Shown one piece after another: positions 1 to 7,266 of a stretch of 64,000 nucleotides of DNA. Under the pieces are notes generated by a model that was not told where the DNA came from, did not search any database, and saw only the letters and a list, made by a program, of their open reading frames with translations. The translations under genes were made by a program, and so were the position numbers. Source of the stretch: Bin87 sp965243255 (lineage in GTDB: Bacteria; Chloroflexota; Dehalococcoidia; Lucifugimonadales; UBA3495). Every line of letters starts with the position of its first letter. Positions within the stretch are counted from its first letter, which is position 1. Where the stretch lies: assembly GCA_965243255.1 (NCBI GenBank), contig CBDEUH010000004.1, forward strand, positions 682,001 through 746,000, given 5' to 3'.

Positions 1-108
1 CTGCTGGACATTTTGCACGCCCTGCGAGTGAGAGTCGGGCTGGCAGACTTTCGCCGCGTTGACGAATTCTGTTACCTTAATGGACGTGCCAATAAGGGTC
101 CGGCCTGA
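1..108 (+). CDS. Possible 3' end of an upstream gene (partial)
   Basis: Frame 1 stays open for 35 codons from the window edge and ends in TGA at 106-108. The first 60 bases have the G/C-rich third positions seen in the neighbouring genes; the last third is less biased. The peptide is basic and I do not recognise it. It could equally be a chance open frame in the leader of the next gene. Confidence 0.25.
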   Translation: MLDILHALRVRVGLADFRRVDEFCYLNGRANKGPA

Positions 109-149
109 TCGCCGTAACCGCCTGACCACCGTAACCGGAGGAATAATCG

Positions 150-581
150 ATGCCCTGGCTTGATGACCTGAACCGCCTGCGGGTGCGCGTGGATAACGAG
201 GGCTACGGCCGGCAGATGTCCGAGGTTGCCGAACGTCGGGGCCTGCTGGAAAAGTACGCCGCCGGGCTGGCCGTCGAAGAGCTGTTGACGCAGATGAACG
301 ACGTGCTGCTGGACGGAGGTGCCCGCCTCATCGTCGATCGCTCGTGGCAGTACGACTTCGAGGGCGACGATGACTCCGACTTTGAAGGACTCAACGACCA
401 GATCCTCTACACCCTCTACTGGCACGACGGCGACCCGGTGGAGCTGGAAGTGCTGGTAGGCATCGACGACGAAGACGCCGGGTACGTCATGGTTGACGAC
501 GAAGAAATCGACGATGACTCGGAAAGCATCCAGGAAGCCTTGCTGGACGCTTTTCGCGACATAGCCGAAATCGCCAAGTGA
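150..581 (+). CDS. Acidic hypothetical protein upstream of purE
   Basis: A 143-residue protein of unknown function. GGAGGA at 137-142 sits 7 bases before the ATG. The second half is very rich in Asp and Glu, including runs such as EGDDDSDFEG and DDEEIDDDSE. No signal peptide, membrane segment or cysteine motif is visible. It ends 13 bases before purE, whose ribosome-binding site directly follows its stop, so the two are probably co-transcribed. Codon use matches the neighbours, which supports a real gene. I cannot assign a family; an acidic binding or adaptor protein is possible but unsupported. Confidence 0.75.
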   Translation: MPWLDDLNRLRVRVDNEGYGRQMSEVAERRGLLEKYAAGLAVEELLTQMNDVLLDGGARLIVDRSWQYDFEGDDDSDFEGLNDQILYTLYWHDGDPVELEVLVGIDDEDAGYVMVDDEEIDDDSESIQEALLDAFRDIAEIAK

Positions 582-594
582 AAGGAGAACTATT

Positions 595-1053
595 TTGCCG
601 CTGGTAGGAATTGTGATGGGCAGCGCCTCGGATGAGGAAGCCGTCCAACCGACCATTAACACGCTGGAATCCCTGGGCATCGACTACGAGGTCAGGGTGA
701 TGTCCGCCCACCGTACGCCGGAACGGGTCCATGAATACGGCAGCACGGCCCGGGAGCGCGGACTGGAAGTGCTGATTGCCGCGGCCGGTGGCTCGGCCGC
801 CCTGGGCGGCGCGCTGGCTGCCCAAACCACGTTGCCGGTAATCGGTATTCCCCTCACGTCCAGCGAACTCAACGGCTGGGACGCTCTGCTGTCCACCGCG
901 CAGATGCCGCCGGGCATCCCGGTGGCGGCCATGGCCGTGGGCGGATGGGGCGCGCGCAACGCCGCCTACTACGCCGCCCAGATTCTGAGCATCAAGCACG
1001 ACGACGTCCGGGACGCCGTTGAGCGCTATCGGCAGTCCCTGCGTGAGCGCTGA
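595..1053 (+). CDS. purE: N5-carboxyaminoimidazole ribonucleotide mutase PurE
   Basis: PurE moves the carboxylate of N5-CAIR to C4, giving CAIR in de novo purine synthesis. The 152-residue length fits class I bacterial PurE. The N-terminal GSASDEE (phosphate-binding loop) and SAHRTPERV (catalytic His) motifs are present, as is the PVIGIP segment. The usual GGAAHLPG loop reads GGSAALGG here, so its conserved His is replaced by Ala. Start is TTG at 595 with AAAGGAG at 581-587. The HAD gene overlaps its 3' end. No purK partner is visible in the window. Confidence 0.93.
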   Translation: MPLVGIVMGSASDEEAVQPTINTLESLGIDYEVRVMSAHRTPERVHEYGSTARERGLEVLIAAAGGSAALGGALAAQTTLPVIGIPLTSSELNGWDALLSTAQMPPGIPVAAMAVGGWGARNAAYYAAQILSIKHDDVRDAVERYRQSLRER

Positions 1054-1735
1054 CCCCCGGCAGACCCGACGCCGTCCGCCGGCCGTGCTGACGGACTTTG
1101 ACGATACGGCGGCGGCCCAGAACGTGGCCGAACTGCTTCTGCATCGGTTCGGCCATCCCTCGTGGACGGACGTGCGCCAGCGGTTCCGCGACGGCGAGTT
1201 GTCGCTGAAGGATTACCAGGAAATCACCTTCCGGCAGATGCAGGCCGACAAAGCGGCGATGCAATCCTACGTGCGAGAGCAAGCCTGCTTTCGCGAGCAC
1301 TTCGGCGAGCTGTCCCAATTCTGCCGGGACAAAGGCATTCCCATGTGCATCGTCAGCCAGGGGCTGGACTTCTACATTCAAGCCCTGCTGGACGCCTTCG
1401 GCCGGTCCGATATGCCGGTGCACGCCGTGCGCGCCCAGTTTGACGGCGATGGGCGCATCGTTGGCTACGGCTACGATTTCACCTACCCGGACGCGCCGGA
1501 GCGGGGCAACAGCAAGGCCCTGATGGTTCAGCGGTTCCAGCAGCAGGGCTACCACGTCTTTTACGCCGGCGACGGCAGTTCCGACTTCGAGGCCGGCCAG
1601 GTGGCCGATACCGTGTTCGCCCACCGCCAGATGGCAGAACTGTGCCAAGGCGCCGGAATCCCCTTCACTCCTTTCACCGACTTCGGCCCGGTGCTGGCAG
1701 CGGTTCAAGGGTACGTAAATGGCGCATTGGACTGA
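1043..1735 (+). CDS. HAD-superfamily phosphatase, MtnX/phosphoserine-phosphatase-like
   Basis: A HAD hydrolase that probably removes phosphate from a small metabolite. Motif I is TDFDDTAA near the N-terminus, with the nucleophilic Asp of DxDxT. The C-terminal motif GDGSSDFEAG supplies the Mg-binding acidic residues, and a Ser motif (CIVSQG) lies between. About 230 residues and an inserted helical cap after motif I fit the HAD-IB group that includes SerB and MtnX. I chose GTG at 1043, overlapping the purE stop by 11 bases; a TTG at 1019 is less likely. Its place between purE and purB suggests co-expression, but the substrate is unknown. Confidence 0.8.
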   Translation: MSADPRQTRRRPPAVLTDFDDTAAAQNVAELLLHRFGHPSWTDVRQRFRDGELSLKDYQEITFRQMQADKAAMQSYVREQACFREHFGELSQFCRDKGIPMCIVSQGLDFYIQALLDAFGRSDMPVHAVRAQFDGDGRIVGYGYDFTYPDAPERGNSKALMVQRFQQQGYHVFYAGDGSSDFEAGQVADTVFAHRQMAELCQGAGIPFTPFTDFGPVLAAVQGYVNGALD

Positions 1736-1753
1736 CCCACTGAGCGGTGGTTG

Positions 1754-1762
1754 TGATAAAAT
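1754..1762 (+). promoter_or_regulatory. Extended -10 promoter for purB
   Basis: TG at 1754-1755, one base, then TAAAAT at 1757-1762 makes an extended -10 (5 of 6 to TATAAT). No convincing -35 is seen. It lies in the 66-base gap before purB, about 40 bases upstream of its GTG, so purB-purC may have their own promoter besides read-through from purE. Confidence 0.5.
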
Positions 1763-1801
1763 ACACGAGCGTTATGCAAACCCCGCGGAGGGAACTGCGC
1801 C

Positions 1802-3115
1802 GTGATTGACCGTTACTCCAGGCCCGCCATGAAGCAGGTCTGGTCGGATGAAAACAAATACCGGATGTGGCTGGACGTTGAACTGGCCGTCTGCGAAGCG
1901 TGGACCGAAGCCGGCGTTGTTCCGCTGGAAGACATGGAACTGCTGCGCGGCTCAGCCTATAACCACGCCCGCATGATGGAGATTTTCGAGACCACGCGGC
2001 ACGACGTTACCGCGTTCCTGCGCTCCATCACCGAAACCCTGGGCCCCGAAGGCCGCTGGCTGCATCTGGGCATGACCTCCTCGGATATGCTGGACACTGG
2101 CCAGGCCTTGCAGCTGGTGGCGGCCGGCGACTTGCTGCTGCAAGAGATTGACGCCGCCATCGCCGCCGTCAAGGAGCAAGCCATCCGCCACAAGGACACC
2201 CTGATGATGGGCCGCACCCACGGCGTCCACGCCGAGCCGATGACTTTCGGCCTGAAGCTGGCCCTGTGGTGGGACGAACTCCGTCGTCAACGCGAGCGGA
2301 TGCAGGCGGCCCGGGACACCGTCCGTGTCGGCAAGATTTCCGGCGCCGTGGGGACCCACGCCACCATCCCGCCGCATATTGAGGAGCGGGTTTGCCATCA
2401 CCTGGGCCTGGCGGTAGCGCCGGTGTCCAACCAGGTGGTGCAGCGCGACCGCCACGCCCACTTCATCACCACCTGCGCCCTGGTGGCCGCGTCTCTGGAA
2501 AAGTTCGCCACCGAGATTCGCGGGATGCAGCGCACGGAAATCCACGAGGTCGAGGAGCCTTTCGGCGCCGGGCAAACGGGCTCCTCCTCGATGCCCCACA
2601 AGCGCAACCCGGAGCTGACGGAGCGCATCTGTGGCCTGGCCCGCACCATCCGCGGCAACGCCGTGCCCGCGCTGGAAAACGTCGCGCTATGGGGCGAAAG
2701 GGACATCAGCCACTCCTCCTCCGAGCGCATCATCCTGCCCGACACCTGCCTCATGCTGGACTACATCCTAAGCATCTTCACCCACGTCATTAGTGGGCTG
2801 CGGGTGGACAGCGACCGGATGTGGCAGAACCTGGAAAGCAGCCGGGGCCTGATCTTCAGTCAGCGGGTGCTGCTGGCGCTGGTGGAGGACAAGGGCCTGT
2901 CCCGGGAGGCCGCCTACGACATCGTCCAGCGCAACGCCATGCGCGCTTGGGACGACGCTCAGGACTTCCGGCAGTTGCTCAAGGACGACCCCGAAGCCTC
3001 CGAGCACCTCACCGCCGCTGAAATGGAGGAACTGTTCGATTACGGTTACTACACCCGCTACATCGACGACAACTTTGAGCGCATCGGCCTGCTGCCGGCC
3101 GCCGTGCTCGCCTGA
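1802..3115 (+). CDS. purB: Adenylosuccinate lyase
   Basis: PurB cleaves fumarate from SAICAR and from adenylosuccinate, acting twice in purine synthesis. The 437 residues contain the superfamily signature SSSMPHKRNPE, followed by LTERI typical of the short bacterial PurB group. The TSSDMLDT and GRTHGVHAEP motifs carry the catalytic His regions. Start is GTG at 1802 preceded by GGAGGG. purC follows 36 bases downstream on the same strand, in line with their shared intermediate SAICAR. Confidence 0.96.
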   Translation: MIDRYSRPAMKQVWSDENKYRMWLDVELAVCEAWTEAGVVPLEDMELLRGSAYNHARMMEIFETTRHDVTAFLRSITETLGPEGRWLHLGMTSSDMLDTGQALQLVAAGDLLLQEIDAAIAAVKEQAIRHKDTLMMGRTHGVHAEPMTFGLKLALWWDELRRQRERMQAARDTVRVGKISGAVGTHATIPPHIEERVCHHLGLAVAPVSNQVVQRDRHAHFITTCALVAASLEKFATEIRGMQRTEIHEVEEPFGAGQTGSSSMPHKRNPELTERICGLARTIRGNAVPALENVALWGERDISHSSSERIILPDTCLMLDYILSIFTHVISGLRVDSDRMWQNLESSRGLIFSQRVLLALVEDKGLSREAAYDIVQRNAMRAWDDAQDFRQLLKDDPEASEHLTAAEMEELFDYGYYTRYIDDNFERIGLLPAAVLA

Positions 3116-3151
3116 AACCGACCGACACGACCCTGCGTAAAGAAAAGTGCC

Positions 3152-4054
3152 ATGATTATTGAAACGCGTATGCCCAACCGAATGCATCGCGGCAAAGTCC
3201 GCGATACCTACCAGTTGACTGACGACCTGCTGCTGATGGTCGCCACCGACCGCATCTCCGCCTTTGACGTGGTGCTGCCCAACGGCATCCCCGACAAGGG
3301 AGCGGCTCTAAACGGTATGTCAGCCTTCTGGTTCCGCCTCACCGAGCACATTGTGCCCAACCATCTGGTTGCCTTGGCCGATTCGCCCGATGCTGCTCCG
3401 TACGCCGACAGCCCCATCATCACGCACTCGGCCTACACCGAGGACAACGTTGCCAGGCAGGCCATGGTGGTCAAAAAGGCCGAGCGCATCGACATCGAGT
3501 GCATCGTGCGCGGCTACATCACCGGCTCCGCCTGGGGCGAGTACCGTCGCCAGGGCACCGTGTCGGGCAAGGAAATGCCGGCCGGCATGGTAGAAGGCGA
3601 CCGGTTCCCGGAACCGTTGTTCACGCCCACCACCAAGGCTGAAGAGGGCCACGATGAAAACATGACCGACGCCGAGGTCGTGGCCATGGTGGGAGAGGAG
3701 ATGGCACAAAAACTCGAAGACGTGAGCAAGGCCGTGTATCTCCACGCCCACGACTTCGCCAAAGAGCGCGGCATCGTGCTGGCCGACACCAAGATGGAGT
3801 TCGGCACGCTGAACGGCGAGCTGATTCTGATTGACGAATTGCTGACGCCCGATTCCAGCAGGTTCTGGGACGCCGAGGGCTACGCGCCCGGCAAGTCGCA
3901 GCCCAGTTATGACAAGCAGTTCGTGCGCGACTGGCTGACGGCCCAGGGCTGGGATCAGGAGCCGCCGGCTCCCGAGCTGCCCGAGGACGTGGTGCAGCAG
4001 ACCGCTCAGTTGTATCGGCAAGCCTATCAGCGGCTCACCGGCGAGTCTCTTTAG
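3152..4054 (+). CDS. purC: SAICAR synthase
   Basis: PurC joins aspartate to CAIR with ATP to make SAICAR. At 300 residues it belongs to the longer subgroup (many bacterial PurC are about 240). The N-terminus has HRGKVRDTY and ATDRISAFDV, the nucleotide-binding and family signature regions; RGYITGSAWGEY and DTKMEFG follow in the usual order. ATG at 3152 has only a weak purine-rich stretch upstream. The next gene starts 5 bases after the stop, so transcription probably runs on into the DUF3105 pair. Confidence 0.95.
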   Translation: MIIETRMPNRMHRGKVRDTYQLTDDLLLMVATDRISAFDVVLPNGIPDKGAALNGMSAFWFRLTEHIVPNHLVALADSPDAAPYADSPIITHSAYTEDNVARQAMVVKKAERIDIECIVRGYITGSAWGEYRRQGTVSGKEMPAGMVEGDRFPEPLFTPTTKAEEGHDENMTDAEVVAMVGEEMAQKLEDVSKAVYLHAHDFAKERGIVLADTKMEFGTLNGELILIDELLTPDSSRFWDAEGYAPGKSQPSYDKQFVRDWLTAQGWDQEPPAPELPEDVVQQTAQLYRQAYQRLTGESL

Positions 4055-4059
4055 CATCC

Positions 4060-4746
4060 ATGCCCCCCTCTCGACACCGCCGTCGGCCGGCAGACCGCCG
4101 GGGACGCCGTCGCACGCCGCCCGTAGCCCCGGGCGGCGGGTTCCGCAGCAAGTGGCTGTTGGTATCCTTTGCCGCCATCGCGGTACTGTTTATTGCGGCG
4201 CTGTTGGTTCCGGTGGCCTTGCCGCTGAACTTCGGCGGCAGCGGCCAGGGCAGCGCCGACGGCTATGTTGAAGGGATCGGCCAGCAGGTTGCGGTTGCCG
4301 CCAGCCGGCAGCATTTCCCCGAAACCATCAGCATCACCGCTGTCGATCCGGACGGGTACACCGTGCCGCCAACTTCCGGACAGCATTGGAACGGCTGGGT
4401 GCAGTGCGGTTTTTACCGGGACCCGGTCCCCGACGAGCGCATCGTCCACAACATGGAGCACGGCAACATCATCGTTCATTACAACCTGGCCGACTCAACC
4501 CAGGTTGACCAGCTGGCCCAGGTTTTTGACGATATTGGACTGACCAACCTTTGGGGCGTCGCTCGACCTTACGCGGAAATCCCCGTCGGCACCGTGGCGC
4601 TGACCACCTGGGGCGTGGTTGACGGGCCGATGGATGGCATCGACCGCGACCGCATCGAGCGGTTTTTTGAGGCTTACTCCGGTAAGCTGGGCCCGGAGTT
4701 TCCTAATGGCGCGCCGTGCACCCAGGGCGGCGTTATGAATCCCTAG
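4060..4746 (+). CDS. DUF3105 membrane-anchored protein (first copy)
   Basis: A 228-residue protein with a basic N-terminus (about 30 residues rich in Arg), one membrane helix at about residues 32-52, then an extracytoplasmic domain. That domain has the DUF3105 hallmarks: VPPTSGQHW, a Cys in VQCGFY, HNMEHGNIIVHYN, TTWGVVD and a C-terminal PNGAPC. Conserved His, Glu and Cys residues suggest metal or redox chemistry, but no DUF3105 member has a settled function that I know of. It starts 5 bases after purC, and a paralogue follows directly. A link to purine synthesis is inferred from position only. Confidence 0.85.
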   Translation: MPPSRHRRRPADRRGRRRTPPVAPGGGFRSKWLLVSFAAIAVLFIAALLVPVALPLNFGGSGQGSADGYVEGIGQQVAVAASRQHFPETISITAVDPDGYTVPPTSGQHWNGWVQCGFYRDPVPDERIVHNMEHGNIIVHYNLADSTQVDQLAQVFDDIGLTNLWGVARPYAEIPVGTVALTTWGVVDGPMDGIDRDRIERFFEAYSGKLGPEFPNGAPCTQGGVMNP

Positions 4747-4781
4747 CGCCCCGTGAACTAGTGGCCGGCGCCGTTATTGCC

Positions 4782-5579
4782 ATGTTGCGGATACCGGCGT
4801 TATTGAATGTCATACTGGTTGGTGTAATGCTGCTGGCCTGCCAGGCCTCCGCGCAACTCGACTCGCCTGCGCCGATGCTTACGTCGTCCCCCACAGCAAC
4901 CGCCGCGCCAACGCAGACGCCCACGCTCACGTCGGTCCCCGCTCCCACCGTCGCCGCCACCGCAACCCCCTTGCCCACGGCAACCCGGTTTGAGCCCACC
5001 GTTGCGCCGACTATGCCCTCGCCCACCCCAACGGCCATGCCGCCTCCCCCGCCGACCCCCGCCGGTCCTTCACTCAGCGAGGTACCGCCCACCGACGGCC
5101 CAATCCGCGTCAGCATCATGCCCAACCGCCAGCACTTTCCGTATCCGATGCGGATAAGTGACTTCCCTAACGGCGGCTACAATACCGTTCCGCCCACCTC
5201 AGGGCCGCACTGGGACGCCTGGAGCGATTGCGGCTTCTACAACTACCCGTTGCCCGATGAGTTGCTGGTTCATAACCTCGAACACGGCAACCTCATAGTC
5301 AGCCACAATCTGGCCGATGATGCGGAGATAGATGCTTTGCGGCAAGCAGTGGAAGCGATTCCGCTGGCCGCGGAGTTTGCCATCGTGCGCCGCTACTACA
5401 AAATACCCGGGGGGATGGTGGCCTTGACCACCTGGGGCGTGCTGGACCGCATGGTGGGAGTTGACGCCGAACGCATCGCCGCCTTTTTCAATGCTTATCC
5501 CGGCAATACCGGCCCGGAGTTTCCCAACGGCCTGCCCTGCACCACCGGCGTTCAGATGACGGATTCATCCGGCGGATAG
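4782..5579 (+). CDS. DUF3105 lipoprotein (second copy)
   Basis: A 265-residue paralogue of the preceding protein. From ATG 4782 the N-terminus is a lipoprotein signal (hydrophobic stretch ending in LLAC, Cys 20), then a linker of about 80 residues rich in Pro, Thr and Ala, then the DUF3105 domain. The domain repeats the landmarks of its neighbour: VPPTSGPHW, HNLEHGNLIV, TTWGVLD and PNGLPC. An upstream in-frame extension to 4716 would overlap the first copy and would spoil the signal peptide, so I reject it. The domain is probably exposed outside the membrane on a flexible stalk. Function unknown. Confidence 0.85.
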   Translation: MLRIPALLNVILVGVMLLACQASAQLDSPAPMLTSSPTATAAPTQTPTLTSVPAPTVAATATPLPTATRFEPTVAPTMPSPTPTAMPPPPPTPAGPSLSEVPPTDGPIRVSIMPNRQHFPYPMRISDFPNGGYNTVPPTSGPHWDAWSDCGFYNYPLPDELLVHNLEHGNLIVSHNLADDAEIDALRQAVEAIPLAAEFAIVRRYYKIPGGMVALTTWGVLDRMVGVDAERIAAFFNAYPGNTGPEFPNGLPCTTGVQMTDSSGG

Positions 5580-5621
5580 CATATTGTTGGGCACAGGGTA
5601 CTGACCAAAAAGGACCGAACC

Positions 5622-5870
5622 GTGTTTTTAGCCCGCGTTTACGTTACCCTCAAACCCGCCGTCAACGACCCCCAGGGGCTGACCGTAATGGGCGGCCTGC
5701 ACAGCCTGGGCTACAACGCTGTTGACGACGTTCGCATCGGCAAATACCTGGAAATCCGCATTGGTGGCGATGACGCTGACGCGGCGGAGGCCGCAGTGGC
5801 CGGAATGTGCGACCAACTGCTGGCCAATCCGGTGATCGAAGATTTCCGGTTCACGTTGGAGCAAATGTAG
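5622..5870 (+). CDS. purS: PurS subunit of FGAM synthase
   Basis: PurS is the small subunit that joins PurL and PurQ in the three-part FGAM synthase. The 82 residues show the usual pattern: YVTLKPAVNDPQG near the N-terminus, an LGY turn, RIGKYLEIRI in the middle and a C-terminal LLANPVIEDF. Start is GTG at 5622, preceded by AAAAAGGA. purQ and purL normally follow, but here a hairpin repeat and oppositely oriented genes come next, so the partner genes must be elsewhere. Confidence 0.93.
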   Translation: MFLARVYVTLKPAVNDPQGLTVMGGLHSLGYNAVDDVRIGKYLEIRIGGDDADAAEAAVAGMCDQLLANPVIEDFRFTLEQM

Positions 5871-5892
5871 GGGCGAATAATCATTCGCCCCT
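5869..5892. repeat. Dispersed palindrome / likely bidirectional terminator after purS
   Basis: A perfect 10-bp inverted repeat with a 4-base loop (arm AGGGGCGAAT). It overlaps the purS stop codon and sits between convergent genes. The identical 24 bases recur at 7240-7263. There is no U-tract, so termination is inferred from position and symmetry. Confidence 0.8.
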
Positions 5893-5920
5893 ACGCGTTG
5901 TTTCCAAGTCCTATGCAGAC

Positions 5921-6505
5921 TTAGTGGGCGTGCTCCCGTAGCATTCCCACCAACTCATCGACGGTGGCCCGCTGCCACTCGCTGGCGCGGATAGCGGTTC
6001 GAGCGCGCCGCTGGCGACCAAAGTCCTGGTCGGAGATGTCCGGCTGCTCGGCGCGAATGCCGGCCTCGATTTCGCCCTGCTCGCGGTTGGCGACGTCCGA
6101 GCGCTCAATCCAGTGGCAGATATACTCGTGCCCCTGGTCGTAGAAAACCGCCACCGGAATGGACATGTACTTCCCCTCTTTCAGGAACTCGTTCATTATG
6201 TCGTGGTTTTCGTCCCTGGGGAAGATGCGCAGTTCCAGGCCAGCGGCTTCCGCGACACGGGCCAGCACCGGCAGCTCCCGCACCACGTCGCCACACCAGT
6301 CCTCTCCGATGATCATCATGCGGGCCGGGCCGCCGTCTGCGCCGGCCAGTTCCCGCAGCGCGTCGGTCTGCTCCGAGTCCAGTCGGACGTTGTCGTAGTA
6401 CTCTTCAATTCGGGCCTTGTTGACCTTGACGCTGTCCATGTATTCGTCGTAAGTCATGCCCTGAGCGAAGCGCTCCCGGGTTACCACGCTGGTCTGCTGC
6501 GCCAT
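5921..6505 (-). CDS. Thioredoxin-fold protein with WCGD active site
   Basis: A 194-residue cytoplasmic protein. A helical N-terminal third is followed by a thioredoxin-like region with MIIGEDWCGD at about residues 64-73. The CxxC of a true thioredoxin is reduced to a single Cys at about residue 71, as in the thioredoxin_9 group. FPRDENHDIM and YMSIPVAVFYD (with the cis-Pro) fit the fold. Start is ATG at 6505 with GGAGGTG just upstream; longer open frame into the glutaredoxin gene is ignored. It lies downstream of a glutaredoxin, suggesting a thiol-redox pair. Substrate unknown. Confidence 0.82.
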   Translation of the reverse strand: MAQQTSVVTRERFAQGMTYDEYMDSVKVNKARIEEYYDNVRLDSEQTDALRELAGADGGPARMMIIGEDWCGDVVRELPVLARVAEAAGLELRIFPRDENHDIMNEFLKEGKYMSIPVAVFYDQGHEYICHWIERSDVANREQGEIEAGIRAEQPDISDQDFGRQRRARTAIRASEWQRATVDELVGMLREHAH

Positions 6506-6564
6506 AGTTACACCTCCAATGACCGATTCAATGTTGACGGACCACCGACCCGTCAGCCGATTTC

Positions 6565-6780
6565 TCAACCGCGCTGGCCGCGAAAGCCTGTCTCCACCTT
6601 GCCGTCGGGCCATACGATGATGGGCACGGCGTCGCCATAGTCCAGGGCCTCGTCCAGCGTTTCCTGGCTCTGGTCAACGCGGCGTTCCTCATACTCCACG
6701 CCTTCCCGACGCCAGGCCGCCCGCAGCGAATCGCAGGCCGGGCACACCGTCAGCGTGTACACGATGGGAATATCTGCCAT
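6565..6780 (-). CDS. Glutaredoxin-like protein
   Basis: A 71-residue, single-domain glutaredoxin/NrdH-type thiol oxidoreductase. The active site CPAC lies at residues 13-16 after a beta strand (VYTLTV); the cis-Pro region is AVPIIVWPDG, and a Gly-rich C-terminus follows. ATG at 6780 is preceded by AAGGGAGG with ideal spacing. It is the upstream member of a two-gene unit with the WCGD protein. It is short but complete for this family. Confidence 0.85.
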   Translation of the reverse strand: MADIPIVYTLTVCPACDSLRAAWRREGVEYEERRVDQSQETLDEALDYGDAVPIIVWPDGKVETGFRGQRG

Positions 6781-6815
6781 GATTGCCTCCCTTCACGATG
6801 GCCGATTGTGCCGGC

Positions 6816-6848
6816 ATTCTACAACTTTGAGGCCGCCACTGCTATAAT
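6816..6848. promoter_or_regulatory. Back-to-back promoters, glutaredoxin and ABM genes
   Basis: On the plus strand TG at 6840-6841, one base, then TATAAT at 6843-6848 is a perfect extended -10 for the gene starting at 6883. On the minus strand TAGAAT (6821-6816) is a candidate -10 for the glutaredoxin gene starting at 6780. The two -10 boxes are about 20 bases apart, so the genes may compete for polymerase or share control. Confidence 0.55.
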
Positions 6849-6882
6849 CCGCCAAGATTCGCTACCTTTCAAGGAGATGACG

Positions 6883-7212
6883 ATGATTGCCCTGATTGTT
6901 GAGATTAACATCAAGCCCGGCTTCAAAGACCAGTTCATGGCCTCCATGCTGGGCGACGCTCGCGGCTCCAATAACGACGAGCCCGGCTGCCTGCGCTTCG
7001 ACGTGCTACAGGACAACGAGGACGAGAACAAGCTGCACCTGTTCGAGGTTTACGAGGACGACGCGGCGCTGGACGCCCACCGCAACGCGCCCCACTTCAT
7101 CAAGTGGCGGGAAGAGTGCGCGGACTGGTTCGCCACCGAAAACATCCGCAAGATAGCCACGCCGGTATATCCCGCGCCGGAAAAGTGGGAAAAGCGCCCG
7201 CCGGTGGACTGA
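6883..7212 (+). CDS. Antibiotic biosynthesis monooxygenase (ABM) domain protein
   Basis: A 109-residue ABM-fold protein of the YgiN/LsrG type: small dimeric ferredoxin-like barrels acting as quinol or aldehyde-type monooxygenases or isomerases. Visible are an N-terminal IVEINIKPG strand, EPGCLRFDVLQD, LFEVYEDDAALDAH with the conserved YxxxAxxxH pattern, and HFIKWREE. AAGGAG at 6871-6876 gives proper spacing to ATG 6883 but none to ATG 6877. An extended -10 lies 35 bases upstream and an inverted repeat follows the stop. It is probably a single-gene unit. The substrate cannot be told. Confidence 0.85.
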   Translation: MIALIVEINIKPGFKDQFMASMLGDARGSNNDEPGCLRFDVLQDNEDENKLHLFEVYEDDAALDAHRNAPHFIKWREECADWFATENIRKIATPVYPAPEKWEKRPPVD

Positions 7213-7239
7213 TTGCCACCGTTCGGTTGCCAATGTTGC

Positions 7240-7263
7240 AGGGGCGAATAATCATTCGCCCCT
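7240..7263. repeat. Second copy of the GGGGCGAAT palindrome
   Basis: Identical to the element at 5869-5892, here with one extra base pair (C 7239, G 7264). It lies between the convergent ABM and aminotransferase genes, 3 bases from the aminotransferase stop, where a bidirectional terminator would be expected. Confidence 0.8.
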
Positions 7264-7266
7264 GAG

